A DNA stretch of 64,000 bases, taken from the NCBI GenBank assembly GCA_023387815.1, contig JAEWHK010000032.1, forward strand, positions 4,175 to 68,174. The letters are read 5' to 3'. The notes under the pieces are model-generated. The model made no database searches and had not been told where the DNA came from. It worked only from the letters and a program-made list of their open reading frames with translations. Within the stretch, counting starts at the first letter, position 1. The number at the start of each line of letters is the position of its first letter. Made by a program: the position numbers and the translations under genes. Shown piece after piece: positions 33,759-41,919 of the stretch. Source of the DNA: Pseudomonadota bacterium. GTDB taxonomy: Bacteria > Pseudomonadota > Gammaproteobacteria > Burkholderiales > Burkholderiaceae_B.

Positions 33759-34340
33759 ATGCCGCGTTTTTTAAATACAGTTGTGATAAATGGGAGTCTT
33801 CATCGTCCGTCTCGCACGCGCGCTCTGCTCAATGCAGTAACCCAGAAGATCACAAACGATATTGCCCTTGAAACCGAGTTCATCGATCTAGTTGACCTGG
33901 TCCCCTACATAGGTACGACCCTGGCCGTTGATGCGCTGCATCCGGATGCCCGCCTGGCCTTGCGGCGTATTGAAGAAGCTGACTTTCTGATTGTGGGCGC
34001 ACCGGTCTTTCGCGGATCGGTTCCCGGACTCTTCAAACATCTTTTCGACCTGATCGATCTGAATGCGGTTACCGGCAAACCCGTGTTGCTGGCTGCCACC
34101 GGAGGCAGCCCAAGACACGGACTGGTGATTGATCACCAGCTACGCACCCTGTTTGGCTTTTTTCATGCGCTGAGCCTGCCTGCCGGAGTTTACGCGACAT
34201 CGGAAGAAATCCAGAACGAGGTGATCGTCAGCGATGCGCTCAAGGCACGCATCGATCTGGTTGCGGAACTCTCAATACCGACACTGGATGCCGTGCTGAG
34301 CCGCAAGCAGGTACGCACTGCAGAGCGCGCAGTCGCATAG
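33759..34340 (+). CDS. NAD(P)H-dependent FMN reductase (SsuE/MsuE type)
   Basis: A 193-residue flavodoxin-fold reductase. The phosphate-binding loop is NGSLHRPSRTRALL (residues 11-24), and IVGAPVFRGSVPGLFKHLFD (about 76-95) matches the SsuE/MsuE family, which supplies reduced FMN to alkanesulfonate monooxygenases. No monooxygenase lies nearby, but the SoxCD-like genes 131 bases upstream, on the same strand, make a link with organosulfur use plausible. The stop codon lies inside a 19-bp tandem duplication. Confidence 0.85.
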   Translation: MPRFLNTVVINGSLHRPSRTRALLNAVTQKITNDIALETEFIDLVDLVPYIGTTLAVDALHPDARLALRRIEEADFLIVGAPVFRGSVPGLFKHLFDLIDLNAVTGKPVLLAATGGSPRHGLVIDHQLRTLFGFFHALSLPAGVYATSEEIQNEVIVSDALKARIDLVAELSIPTLDAVLSRKQVRTAERAVA

Positions 34341-34368
34341 GCGGTTTGGAGTCGCATAGTTAGTTTGG
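34331..34368. repeat. 19-bp tandem duplication spanning the FMN reductase stop codon
   Basis: The first unit (AGTCGCATAGGCGGTTTGG, 34331-34349) and the second (AGTCGCATAGTTAGTTTGG, 34350-34368) match at 16 of 19 positions. The first copy contains the stop codon. It lies between the reductase gene and the truncated antitoxin gene and may mark an old rearrangement. Confidence 0.7.
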
Positions 34369-34430
34369 CAGACGCGCCCGGCATTGTTGCCGCGGTTCCG
34401 ATCCTGCTCGCTACACTCCAAGCAGGAAGT

Positions 34431-34601
34431 TTACGCAATTTGAACTATTGCTTTTGCCTTCGCTACATCACCGAGAGCCGCGACAACTAATTCGTCATCG
34501 CCTTCTTCTATTGCCGCGTTCAGATATTCAATCATATCTTCCGGCGTTTTCAAATATTCAGCGGCATCAAATTGACTTATTGCTCTGTTGACTCTTTTCA
34601 T
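34431..34601 (-). pseudogene. Truncated HI1420-type addiction-module antitoxin
   Basis: A 56-residue frame beginning MKRVNRAISQFDAAEYLKTP and continuing with EDMIEYLNAAIEEGDDELVV and AALGDVAKAKAIVQIA before a stop. This matches the N-terminal half of the HI1420 family of putative antidotes (typical pattern FDxAEYLxTPExxxxYLNAALEEGD). Family members run to about 95-100 residues and continue into a helix-turn-helix, where this frame stops. No continuation was found in the other frames downstream and no partner toxin of the RelE-like HI1419 type is nearby. The local base composition is more AT-rich than the neighbours. Confidence 0.65.
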
Positions 34602-34783
34602 ACGGCTGACCTTTTATGTTTTACCTATGAAAAATGTAAATCTACAATTGCAATCATAGCAGCGCAGTCCATCTATCCGTGTACAAATAAAAGCCATTTA
34701 TCGATTCTTTAAATGTCCCGGTCGGCTCGTACGCAGCATTACCAATAGCAATACTGTGAACCACGTCACGTTTTTCGCAGGCA

Positions 34784-34812
34784 ATAAAAAAGCCGCTCTG
34801 AACGAGGCGGCT
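34784..34812 (-). terminator. Rho-independent terminator after tRNA-Lys
   Basis: On the minus strand the stem AGCCGC pairs with GCGGCT (34807-34812 and 34791-34796), followed by TTTTTTATT. It begins 27 bases after the mature 3' end of the tRNA and would end its transcript. Confidence 0.8.
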
Positions 34813-34838
34813 GAATTATTCTTTCTACAAGAGTTTCC

Positions 34839-34914
34839 TGGTGGGCTGGGCGAGACTCGAACTCGCGACCAATGGATTAAAAGTCCACTGCTCTACCGAC
34901 TGAGCTACCAGCCC
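34839..34914 (-). tRNA. tRNA-Lys (anticodon TTT)
   Basis: A 76-base cloverleaf on the minus strand, including an encoded CCA. The acceptor GGGCTGG pairs with CCAGCCC, the D arm reads AGCTCAGTCGGTAGAGCA, the anticodon loop is CTTTTAA with anticodon TTT, and the T arm contains GGTTCGAGTCTC-type sequence (GAGTTCGAGTCTC). A terminator follows. Confidence 0.96.
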
Positions 34915-35022
34915 GGGAAAGAAAAAGATTATGAAGGAATCCGAACTCCGTGTCAAGCGCGTGTGCATATTTGCGACAAAGAAATTTGAATTTTTTCCTC
35001 TGTCGCAAGCGCACACGCCTGA

Positions 35023-37221
35023 TTAACGTTCGCGCGAAATCCGTACTTCTGCCCCGCGCCGTTTGACTTCGAGACCGTCGGACTGCAGGATTTTAAGCCC
35101 TTCCAGCCCCTTGATATAGCTTGAGCCCTGCATCTGCATAACACGAATTTTGTTGCGCATAACCACCGGATTATGCAGTGGCATGCCGAACATCCAGACC
35201 TCATCCAGAATTCGCGCAGAATTGAATTCACCCATATGATGGATAACGGGCCCCAGACACAGCATATGGCCTTCACGTCCAAAGACAGGCACGGAATCAA
35301 GCTCGCATTCCACCTTGATGACCTGACCGCCCTCATAGCGCTGATTCAGGTTCAGATCCCACCAGGCATCGCCTTCGGGCAGATAGACGTTCACAGAAGA
35401 TCCGGGCTGCAGCACAGGCGCAACAAGCAAGGCAGGACCCAACATGTATTGCAAATCCCAGGCACGAGCCTTGGCGTCATCGGGATAGGCCATCGCCATC
35501 ATCCGTTGTACCGGCAGACCGGTACGCACAGAATCTTCGATGACACCATTGATGTAAGGAACAAGACGATAGCGCAGCTCAAGCAGCGTGCGGATTTTTT
35601 CCTGAACCTCTTCCGGATACGCCGTAGGCAGCAGAGCTGGTGCCGCCTGGAATGAAAAACCAGCGGAAAACACACACAAACCAAGCATGCGCAGATACAG
35701 ATCCGGATCCAGGGGAGAATCATTCTGAAGCGCTGATGCATTCCCCAGATCGTGCGTGACGGCAACCACACCGCTAGCCTGCACAGAAAGCGCCTGACGC
35801 AGCCATTGAGTCAGACCATCCCAGTCGTTGCCGGATGCCGGTGTTTTTTGCCAGGCGACGCGTTGTACTGCCATGACCAGATCTGTGGAAGGGACCACAC
35901 CTTCTGTGGGCGTCTTGTTCATGGACACCGCATCAAAAAGCGCTCGGCGCAACAGCAGGGGATACAGTTCGCGCAGCAAGGCGCCGCTTTCTCCATTGCG
36001 AGCACTGACCGAGTCAGGAATATCCAGCGCAAAGGAACTCTGGAATGCGCCCACGCCTTCATCAACCATCTGATGGTGGCGCTCGACCCAGAAGCTATAG
36101 GCGTCCTTGTATGTCAGATCCAGCAGACCGAAAGGTACGTTGCCATTTTCCGGAACACCGTCAAAGACAAAGGCACTGCCATCTTCGGCGGTCAGCAGCC
36201 AGCCGCGATCTTCAAGATCGTCGAAAAGCAGCGTGTTGCGTGGCACACCGGGAAACGACGGAATGCTGACTTCAAAAAACTTCTCGCGCAAACCACCCAG
36301 AGTACGCCGCGCATCGTCCATACGGGCGGCATCCCATTCCACGACCATTTTGTCGGTCTGAAATTGCACCATGGAAGGCTGCGCAAAATCGAGTACGTCC
36401 AGCGAGAATTTCTGCTCGCGCAGGGTCTCTGCCTGATGAATGAAATCTTGTGTAGACTGCCCAGGCTGCTGTTTGATCCAGGAGCCCATGGCCCAGAGTG
36501 GCGGCTGGCCGGCACGACCGGTCAGCGCGGAATACTGATTGAATATTTCGGCGACTTCGCCCGAGAACACGAACAGGTCGAAAACCGGCCCGTCAATAAA
36601 AATCTGATAAGTGTCCGGATTATCTTCTGTACCGGGGTCATGCATGACCCGTTCCAGTGAATTCGCGTACAAACCCCAGCCACGAGGATTCCAGACCAGC
36701 GGCAGATAGCGGAAATCGTTCAGATCAGACACCATCTCGGTGCCGCGACGGTTGAAGTCGCCCGCGGTTTCTCCCAGACCAAAGACTGGTTCGCCTTCAG
36801 GCAGGTCCAGCATAATGGACCAATGCGCGGGCTCGTTGCCTTCCGCTTCCATGACCAGTGGCGTTTCAAAACTGTCATCTGTCTTCAGAATACAGCTTTC
36901 GCCACGATACAAGGCAATGCTAAGCGGATTGTTGCGGATCACAAGAGAGACGTCACCCTGGGTAAAACGCCAGCCGGATTCGTCAAGAAGAGATTCGGTG
37001 GACATTTCACCGATACGCTCTTCGCGCGCGATGGTGAGGGCCTGCCGTTGTTTCTGACGGGCGGTCAGCTTGTCTTCGGCGAGCCGGTCGGGCAACCCGG
37101 CGAGGAGTCTGAAAACGCCCGGGCCATGAGCCTCGACGCGCAACAATAAATCTGAGTCCGTGGAAAACTCGGCATGCGTTGCATGAGCGGACTTGAATAC
37201 AAGACGATCAAATTGAATCAC
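35023..37221 (-). CDS. Glycoside hydrolase family 31-like protein, nucleophile apparently missing
   Basis: A 732-residue protein with GH31 architecture. The N-terminal beta-sandwich has PVFGLGETAGDFNRRGTEMV, the barrel begins QPPLWAMGSWIKQQPG, and the C-terminal part contains RYRLVPYINGVIEDSVRTGL, DLQYMLGPALLVAPVLQPGS and VYLPEGDAWWDLN, all clear family features. Where active enzymes have a nucleophile Asp in a KTDFGE-like motif, this protein reads FQSSFALD (about residues 392-399), and the acid/base GGD or GDN motif is also poorly kept. Activity is therefore doubtful. The start is uncertain: GTG at 37221 or TTG at 37269. Confidence 0.75.
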   Translation of the reverse strand: MIQFDRLVFKSAHATHAEFSTDSDLLLRVEAHGPGVFRLLAGLPDRLAEDKLTARQKQRQALTIAREERIGEMSTESLLDESGWRFTQGDVSLVIRNNPLSIALYRGESCILKTDDSFETPLVMEAEGNEPAHWSIMLDLPEGEPVFGLGETAGDFNRRGTEMVSDLNDFRYLPLVWNPRGWGLYANSLERVMHDPGTEDNPDTYQIFIDGPVFDLFVFSGEVAEIFNQYSALTGRAGQPPLWAMGSWIKQQPGQSTQDFIHQAETLREQKFSLDVLDFAQPSMVQFQTDKMVVEWDAARMDDARRTLGGLREKFFEVSIPSFPGVPRNTLLFDDLEDRGWLLTAEDGSAFVFDGVPENGNVPFGLLDLTYKDAYSFWVERHHQMVDEGVGAFQSSFALDIPDSVSARNGESGALLRELYPLLLRRALFDAVSMNKTPTEGVVPSTDLVMAVQRVAWQKTPASGNDWDGLTQWLRQALSVQASGVVAVTHDLGNASALQNDSPLDPDLYLRMLGLCVFSAGFSFQAAPALLPTAYPEEVQEKIRTLLELRYRLVPYINGVIEDSVRTGLPVQRMMAMAYPDDAKARAWDLQYMLGPALLVAPVLQPGSSVNVYLPEGDAWWDLNLNQRYEGGQVIKVECELDSVPVFGREGHMLCLGPVIHHMGEFNSARILDEVWMFGMPLHNPVVMRNKIRVMQMQGSSYIKGLEGLKILQSDGLEVKRRGAEVRISRER

Positions 37222-37376
37222 GTGAGTTCTTTTCAGTGTGGGGATATTCCGGCGCAGGGACCACAGCAAGAGATTCCCTAAAAACGTTTATTTTGACTGA
37301 TTTACCTCACAAAATAAAATCAATTTCGGGTTTTGGCTAAAAAACCGACTAGACCATCATATCCACATGGTTATTT

Positions 37377-39302
37377 TTATCGCGGGGCGACCGCCTGCAG
37401 CAAATCCTGTTCCAGAGGGACCGGCTCTGCACAGAGCATCGCTGCAATCACATCGCCGGCCAGCGCAGACCACGTCAGCCCATGGGAGGCATAGCCGCAG
37501 GCCAGCCAGAGGCCCTCCTGTCCCGGCACAGGTCCGAATGCGGGCAGTCGTCCTCGGATGACTGCCCGACTACCTGACCAGCCTGGAAAAGGCGCCTCAG
37601 ACGGCGCCGTGGCATTATCCAGTCGCTCGCTTACCGTTTTCAGCACGTCAGGCGCCAGCGCACCCGCCAGTTTGCTCACAATCTGCCTCTGGCCCTCGGG
37701 TGTCAACGGTGGAACTTCTCTGCGTGGCTCATAGGTACTTCCCAATACGCAATGGCCGTCTATGGGCGGCAGAAAATACCCCTCGGCGCCAATCACGGTG
37801 GCAGGAACCTGCGGCAGCATACCAACGGGAACGTGCATGACCTGCCCGCCCAGGGTATCCATGGCCATGATGGCAGGCAGTGCCGGGTCCTTGCGGCCGC
37901 TACGGCGCGTCCGCGTATCAAGCCCACTGTTCGCCAGCAACTGCGGCGTGTGCGAGGCGGCGGCCAGAATGACCACTTCGCATTCGGCCAGGACCCGCAG
38001 GTCGCCGTGTACGTCATCTGTGCCATCTATGCCATCTATGCCATCTATGCCATCTATGCCATCTGCGCCCTCTGCGGCAACGTCGGCGTGAATGCCCGCA
38101 TCAACGCCAATATCAACGTCGGAATCCTCCTCGACTCGATTCCCGCGATAGCACAATTGCCACCCCTGCCCGCCCTTGCGTAAACGGTGGACGCGCTGAC
38201 CATGACATTCAATATTGGGATGAGAAAGCAGCTTTTGAATCAGGGCGGGCGGGGAAACGGTCAGCCCCCGGTCAAAGAAGGCGCCATCCCGCGTCACGGT
38301 GACGCCAGCACGTTCATGAGATTGATCTGCCCCCGACAGATGCACCCATTCCTGCGGGAACGCCATATTCTGCACTGCCTGCAGCAGATCCCTGGCATGG
38401 CCGGAGGTGCGCGCCAGTTCAAGGGTGCCGCTGCGTGAAGGAATAATATGCGGTCCAAAACTCGCCCAACGATCGTGAGCCCGGTAGATGCCCGCCCGGC
38501 TCAGCCGCGCCTTGAAATTGTCGTCAGAAGAAATCAGCGGTGTCATGGCCGCCGCCAGATGACCCTCATGCGGCCTGCGTGCCCCGGGCGCCAGGCTCGG
38601 GTCGGTCACATGGACTCGCCAGCCCCGCAACGCGAGCGCATACGCCACACCCGCACCGGCCAGACTGCCCCCAATCACCCAGGCGATCCGATTTGCGGGC
38701 GCAGGAGGCTTTGCCCGTTTGTGCAGGCGGGCACTCAGTATCTGCCATCCGTCCCCAGCCTGCCGCAGATCCAGTTGTTTTGCGCCCTTTTTACGCACTG
38801 CCGCCTGAATATCCAGCAAGACGGACTCGGGCGCCAGGACCTGAAATTGTGGTGCAGCCAGTCTGACCAGGATATCTGCATAGTGCAATACCGTGATCAG
38901 TGGCTGAGGACCGTCCACCAGGACCAGATCCGGCGTGGCCACCAGCTGAGGCAACAAAGTCGCAAAGGGGCCCACCAGACGGGTTATGGTGCCGCCCTGC
39001 ACGTCATAGTGGTGGACACCGGGCAGCAGCGGTAATCCGGTCTCGTCCACTTCGGCATCCCGCTTTTGCTCAAAGACAACCAGATGCAGCCGCCGCTGCG
39101 ACACCTCTTCACGCTGCCAGTGCGCCCGCAACCGCGCCACGCATTCCTTCCCGTCATGTGCCAGAATCAGGACCGTGACGGCATGCTCACCAGCCAGGGA
39201 AGCCAGCAGTTCCGGCAATACCTTGTCGAGCACGGCCACAAAGCCCTGGTCTGCATGATTCACTGCTTCCAATCCTTCCTCAGCAAAAAAACACGACATC
39301 AT
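37377..39302 (-). CDS. mnmC: MnmC-type tRNA modification protein with degenerate methyltransferase half
   Basis: A 641-residue protein with two parts. The C-terminal part (from about residue 206) is the FAD-dependent cmnm5s2U oxidoreductase of MnmC: GGSLAGAGVAYALALRGWRV, GHLAAAMTPLISSDDNFKAR and LWLACGYASHGLTWSALAGD. The N-terminal part sits where the MnmD methyltransferase should be, but lacks the SAM-binding GFGTGLNFL motif and reads VLVDGPQPLI in place of DGFAPAKNPDMW. A 9-bp repeat encodes GIDGIDGIDGID within an acidic insertion of about 40 residues in the FAD domain. The ATG at 39302 is preferred over 39299 or a TTG upstream. Confidence 0.8.
   Translation of the reverse strand: MMSCFFAEEGLEAVNHADQGFVAVLDKVLPELLASLAGEHAVTVLILAHDGKECVARLRAHWQREEVSQRRLHLVVFEQKRDAEVDETGLPLLPGVHHYDVQGGTITRLVGPFATLLPQLVATPDLVLVDGPQPLITVLHYADILVRLAAPQFQVLAPESVLLDIQAAVRKKGAKQLDLRQAGDGWQILSARLHKRAKPPAPANRIAWVIGGSLAGAGVAYALALRGWRVHVTDPSLAPGARRPHEGHLAAAMTPLISSDDNFKARLSRAGIYRAHDRWASFGPHIIPSRSGTLELARTSGHARDLLQAVQNMAFPQEWVHLSGADQSHERAGVTVTRDGAFFDRGLTVSPPALIQKLLSHPNIECHGQRVHRLRKGGQGWQLCYRGNRVEEDSDVDIGVDAGIHADVAAEGADGIDGIDGIDGIDGTDDVHGDLRVLAECEVVILAAASHTPQLLANSGLDTRTRRSGRKDPALPAIMAMDTLGGQVMHVPVGMLPQVPATVIGAEGYFLPPIDGHCVLGSTYEPRREVPPLTPEGQRQIVSKLAGALAPDVLKTVSERLDNATAPSEAPFPGWSGSRAVIRGRLPAFGPVPGQEGLWLACGYASHGLTWSALAGDVIAAMLCAEPVPLEQDLLQAVAPR
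38013..38066 (-). repeat. 9-bp tandem repeat inside mnmC
   Basis: Six 9-bp units close to GCCATCTAT (plus strand), four of them identical at 38022-38057 and flanked by one degenerate copy on each side. On the coding strand they encode GID tripeptides. Unit gain or loss would keep the frame. Confidence 0.9.
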
Positions 39303-39371
39303 CTGTACAACAGTTCCGCAAAGAATACCCTCATTTGGCCGCAATGCGAACCCGTGCAAAGCTATTCATTT

Positions 39372-39377
39372 TATAAT
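39372..39377 (+). promoter_or_regulatory. TATAAT -10 element upstream of suhB
   Basis: A perfect TATAAT lies 62 bases before the suhB ATG, in the AT-rich gap between the divergent mnmC and suhB genes. A matching -35 box is not evident. Confidence 0.45.
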
Positions 39378-39439
39378 CTTTCGATTAACCGGAATAATGC
39401 CGGCAACGACCGGGATTCAAACGAAACGGAGTATCAGGC

Positions 39440-40291
39440 ATGTCATCTTCCCTCATAGACTTTGGTATCGCACTTGATGCAGGCATCAAGGCAGCCCATG
39501 CGGGAGCGTCGGTACTCCAGGCCTATTCCCATCGGCGCGCAGACCTGATCATCGATCACAAAGCCAGGAATGACCTGGTATCACAGGCAGACAAGGAAGC
39601 GGAACAGGCCATTCTGGATACCTTCGCGCAGCTCACGCCGCAATTTGGCATCGTAGCCGAAGAAACCGGCGGCAAGCCCGAGGGCATCGCCACGTGGTAC
39701 ATCGATCCCCTGGACGGCACAACCAATTATCTTCATGGCATCCCGCATTACGCCGTCTCACTGGGCCTCATTGCCCATGCCGGCACTGTACTGCCGCATG
39801 CCACAGAGCCGCTGGATCGCGACACGCCCGTGGTGGCCATTGTTTACGATCCGAATCGCGAAGAACTCTTTACAGCCATCGCTGGTACGGGTTCCTGGCT
39901 CAACGGCCAGCGCATTGCCTGCTCCAAAACCGCTGATCTGAAAGATTCTCTGCTGGGCACTGGCTTTCCTTTCCGCGACTTTTCTTTCGAGTCCATGTAC
40001 ATGCGTATTTTCCAGGCGGCCATGCACGGCACGCGTGGTGTCCGTCGCAACGGCGCCGCCGCACTGGATCTGGCATGGGTCGCCTGCGGGCGCTTCGATG
40101 GGTATTTCGAAATGGGCCTGGCGCCATGGGATGTCGCTGCCGGTACGCTCCTGGTACGCGAAGCGCAAGGCATGGCAGAAGATATGTTCGGCAAGAACCC
40201 CTGGCCGATCAATGGCTATGTGACGGCTGCCGGAAAAGCCCTGTTTCCGGCGCTTTCCGACATGATCTCGCCTCACCTCACAACCCCATAG
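39440..40291 (+). CDS. suhB: Inositol-1-monophosphatase family protein SuhB
   Basis: A 283-residue magnesium-dependent phosphatase, slightly longer than E. coli SuhB (267) because of an insert around HAGTVLPHATEPLDRDTP. The metal-binding motifs are intact: GIVAEETGG, WYIDPLDGTTNYLHGIPHYA (about residues 85-104), and the C-terminal GLAPWDVAAGTLLVREAQG. In many bacteria SuhB also joins the rRNA transcription antitermination complex. GGAG precedes the ATG at 39440. It is divergent from mnmC, and mgtE follows 18 bases later. Confidence 0.93.
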   Translation: MSSSLIDFGIALDAGIKAAHAGASVLQAYSHRRADLIIDHKARNDLVSQADKEAEQAILDTFAQLTPQFGIVAEETGGKPEGIATWYIDPLDGTTNYLHGIPHYAVSLGLIAHAGTVLPHATEPLDRDTPVVAIVYDPNREELFTAIAGTGSWLNGQRIACSKTADLKDSLLGTGFPFRDFSFESMYMRIFQAAMHGTRGVRRNGAAALDLAWVACGRFDGYFEMGLAPWDVAAGTLLVREAQGMAEDMFGKNPWPINGYVTAAGKALFPALSDMISPHLTTP

Positions 40292-40309
40292 TCTCTGGTA
40301 GCAATCCAA

Positions 40310-41809
40310 ATGGCGCAAGAAAATCAGCAAACGCCCGAGGCTCAGAAAGCACCAGAGGCGGTACTCGTCAACGTCCCCCGCAGACTCGACACCGAGGATG
40401 CGCAGCTTGCGCTCGAGCGCATTCAGGAACTGCTGAAGAAACACGCCATTGTTGAACAGCTGGTGCATCGCCAGGAAGAAGGTGATGAACAGTCTTCGCT
40501 GGTAGAGGGGCTGATCCGGCGCCAGCACGAAGCCGAATTAAGCAGCACCCTCAATGCCCTGCACCCGGCCGATATCGCGTTCATCCTGGAATCCCTGCCC
40601 ACCGAAGAGCGGCAACTGATTTGGGGACTGGTCAATTCCAAGTACGACGGCGATATTCTGCTGGAAGTGGATGACTGGGTCCGGGAATCGCTGATTGCCT
40701 CCATGGACCGGGCCGACCTGCTGGCGGCAACCGAAGACCTGGATGCGGATGAACTGGCCGATCTGGCTGCTGACCTGCCACCCGATATTGTCGCCGAAGT
40801 CCAGAAAGGCCTGACCGATGCCGAAAGGGCCCAATTGCTTGAAGCGATGGGCTATCCCGAAGGTACGGTTGGGGCCATCATGGACTTCGAGATGGTCCGG
40901 GTGCGCGACGACGTCACGCTCGAAGTGGTATTGCGCTACCTGCGCCGCCTGAATGAGCTGCCCGACCATACCGATCAGATTTTCGTGGTCAACCGCAACG
41001 ATGAAATCCTGGGCGTGCTTTCCATTGCACGACTGCTGGTCAGTGATGCAGACACAATCGTGAAAGACGTCATGAACACCGACTATCTTTCTCTGGCACC
41101 CGATGATGAAGACCGGGAGGCGGCCAGCGCGTTTGAACGCTACGATCTGGTGTCTGCCCCTGTGGTGGATCAGCAGAACCGCCTGATCGGGCGCCTGACC
41201 ATTGCGGAAGTGGTGGATGTGATCCGCGAAGACTCTCAGGAACAGGACCTGTCACGTGCCGGTCTGCAGGAAGAGGATATCTTCGCTCCCGTCTCAAGCG
41301 CGATCCGAAACCGGGCACCCTGGCTGTTTCTGAATCTGTGTACTGCGTCGGTGGCTTCCTACGTGGCTTCCCAGTTTGAAGATACCGTCAGCAAAATTGT
41401 TATTCTGGCGTTTCTGATGTCGATTGTGGCCGGTATTGGCGGCAATTCAGGCAACCAGACCATGACACTTGTCATTCGCGCCCTGGCCATGGGCCGTATC
41501 ACGTCCAACAACGTCAAATCGCTGCTGCGGCGCGAATTCATTGTGACGTTTCTGGTGGGTATTTCCGGTAGCCTGGTGGCCGCAGCCTTTGCCTGGCTCG
41601 TGTCGCGCAGTCTGTCGATTGCCGCTGTTATGATGGGTGCGCTGGTCTGTAATATGCTGATTGGTGCCATGCTGGGCGTGCTGATCCCACTAACGCGAGA
41701 TCGCTTCGGTAAAGATCCCGCCATGGGATCTTCGGTACTGCTTACCTTTGCCACCGATTCGCTGGGCTTTTTCGTTTTTCTTGGCCTGGCCAATCTGTTT
41801 CTTATCTGA
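40310..41809 (+). CDS. mgtE: Magnesium transporter MgtE
   Basis: A 499-residue protein with MgtE domain order. First comes the N-terminal superhelical domain (LNALHPADIAFILESLPTEE at about residues 82-101, and LADLAADLPPDIVAEVQKGL). Next is a pair of CBS domains (NRNDEILGVLSIARLLVSD; VVDQQNRLIGRLTIAEVVDV) that sense magnesium. Last are five membrane helices (AGIGGNSGNQTMTLVIRALA; GMLGVL-type ends). GNSGNQT is the conserved pore-domain signature. It is probably cotranscribed with suhB and ends in a terminator shared with secA. Confidence 0.94.
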   Translation: MAQENQQTPEAQKAPEAVLVNVPRRLDTEDAQLALERIQELLKKHAIVEQLVHRQEEGDEQSSLVEGLIRRQHEAELSSTLNALHPADIAFILESLPTEERQLIWGLVNSKYDGDILLEVDDWVRESLIASMDRADLLAATEDLDADELADLAADLPPDIVAEVQKGLTDAERAQLLEAMGYPEGTVGAIMDFEMVRVRDDVTLEVVLRYLRRLNELPDHTDQIFVVNRNDEILGVLSIARLLVSDADTIVKDVMNTDYLSLAPDDEDREAASAFERYDLVSAPVVDQQNRLIGRLTIAEVVDVIREDSQEQDLSRAGLQEEDIFAPVSSAIRNRAPWLFLNLCTASVASYVASQFEDTVSKIVILAFLMSIVAGIGGNSGNQTMTLVIRALAMGRITSNNVKSLLRREFIVTFLVGISGSLVAAAFAWLVSRSLSIAAVMMGALVCNMLIGAMLGVLIPLTRDRFGKDPAMGSSVLLTFATDSLGFFVFLGLANLFLI

Positions 41810-41877
41810 TCTGGACACTATTTCGACACCGCAGCAACGCCCGCTGACATGCGCGCATATGGCACGCAGCAACAAGA

Positions 41878-41897
41878 AAGGCCCCTTACGGGGCCTT
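41878..41897. terminator. Bidirectional terminator between mgtE and secA
   Basis: AAGGCCCC (41878-41885), loop TTAC and GGGGCCTT (41890-41897) make a perfect 8-bp stem between two converging genes. The T-run is short on either side, but the position fits both transcripts. Confidence 0.75.
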
Positions 41898-41919
41898 CCT
41901 CATCGTCAAGTACCTTGCC

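Noticed and set aside
34756..34989. Plus-strand frame across the tRNA-Lys region
   Set aside because: It is the antisense of a perfect tRNA and its terminator and has no protein features.
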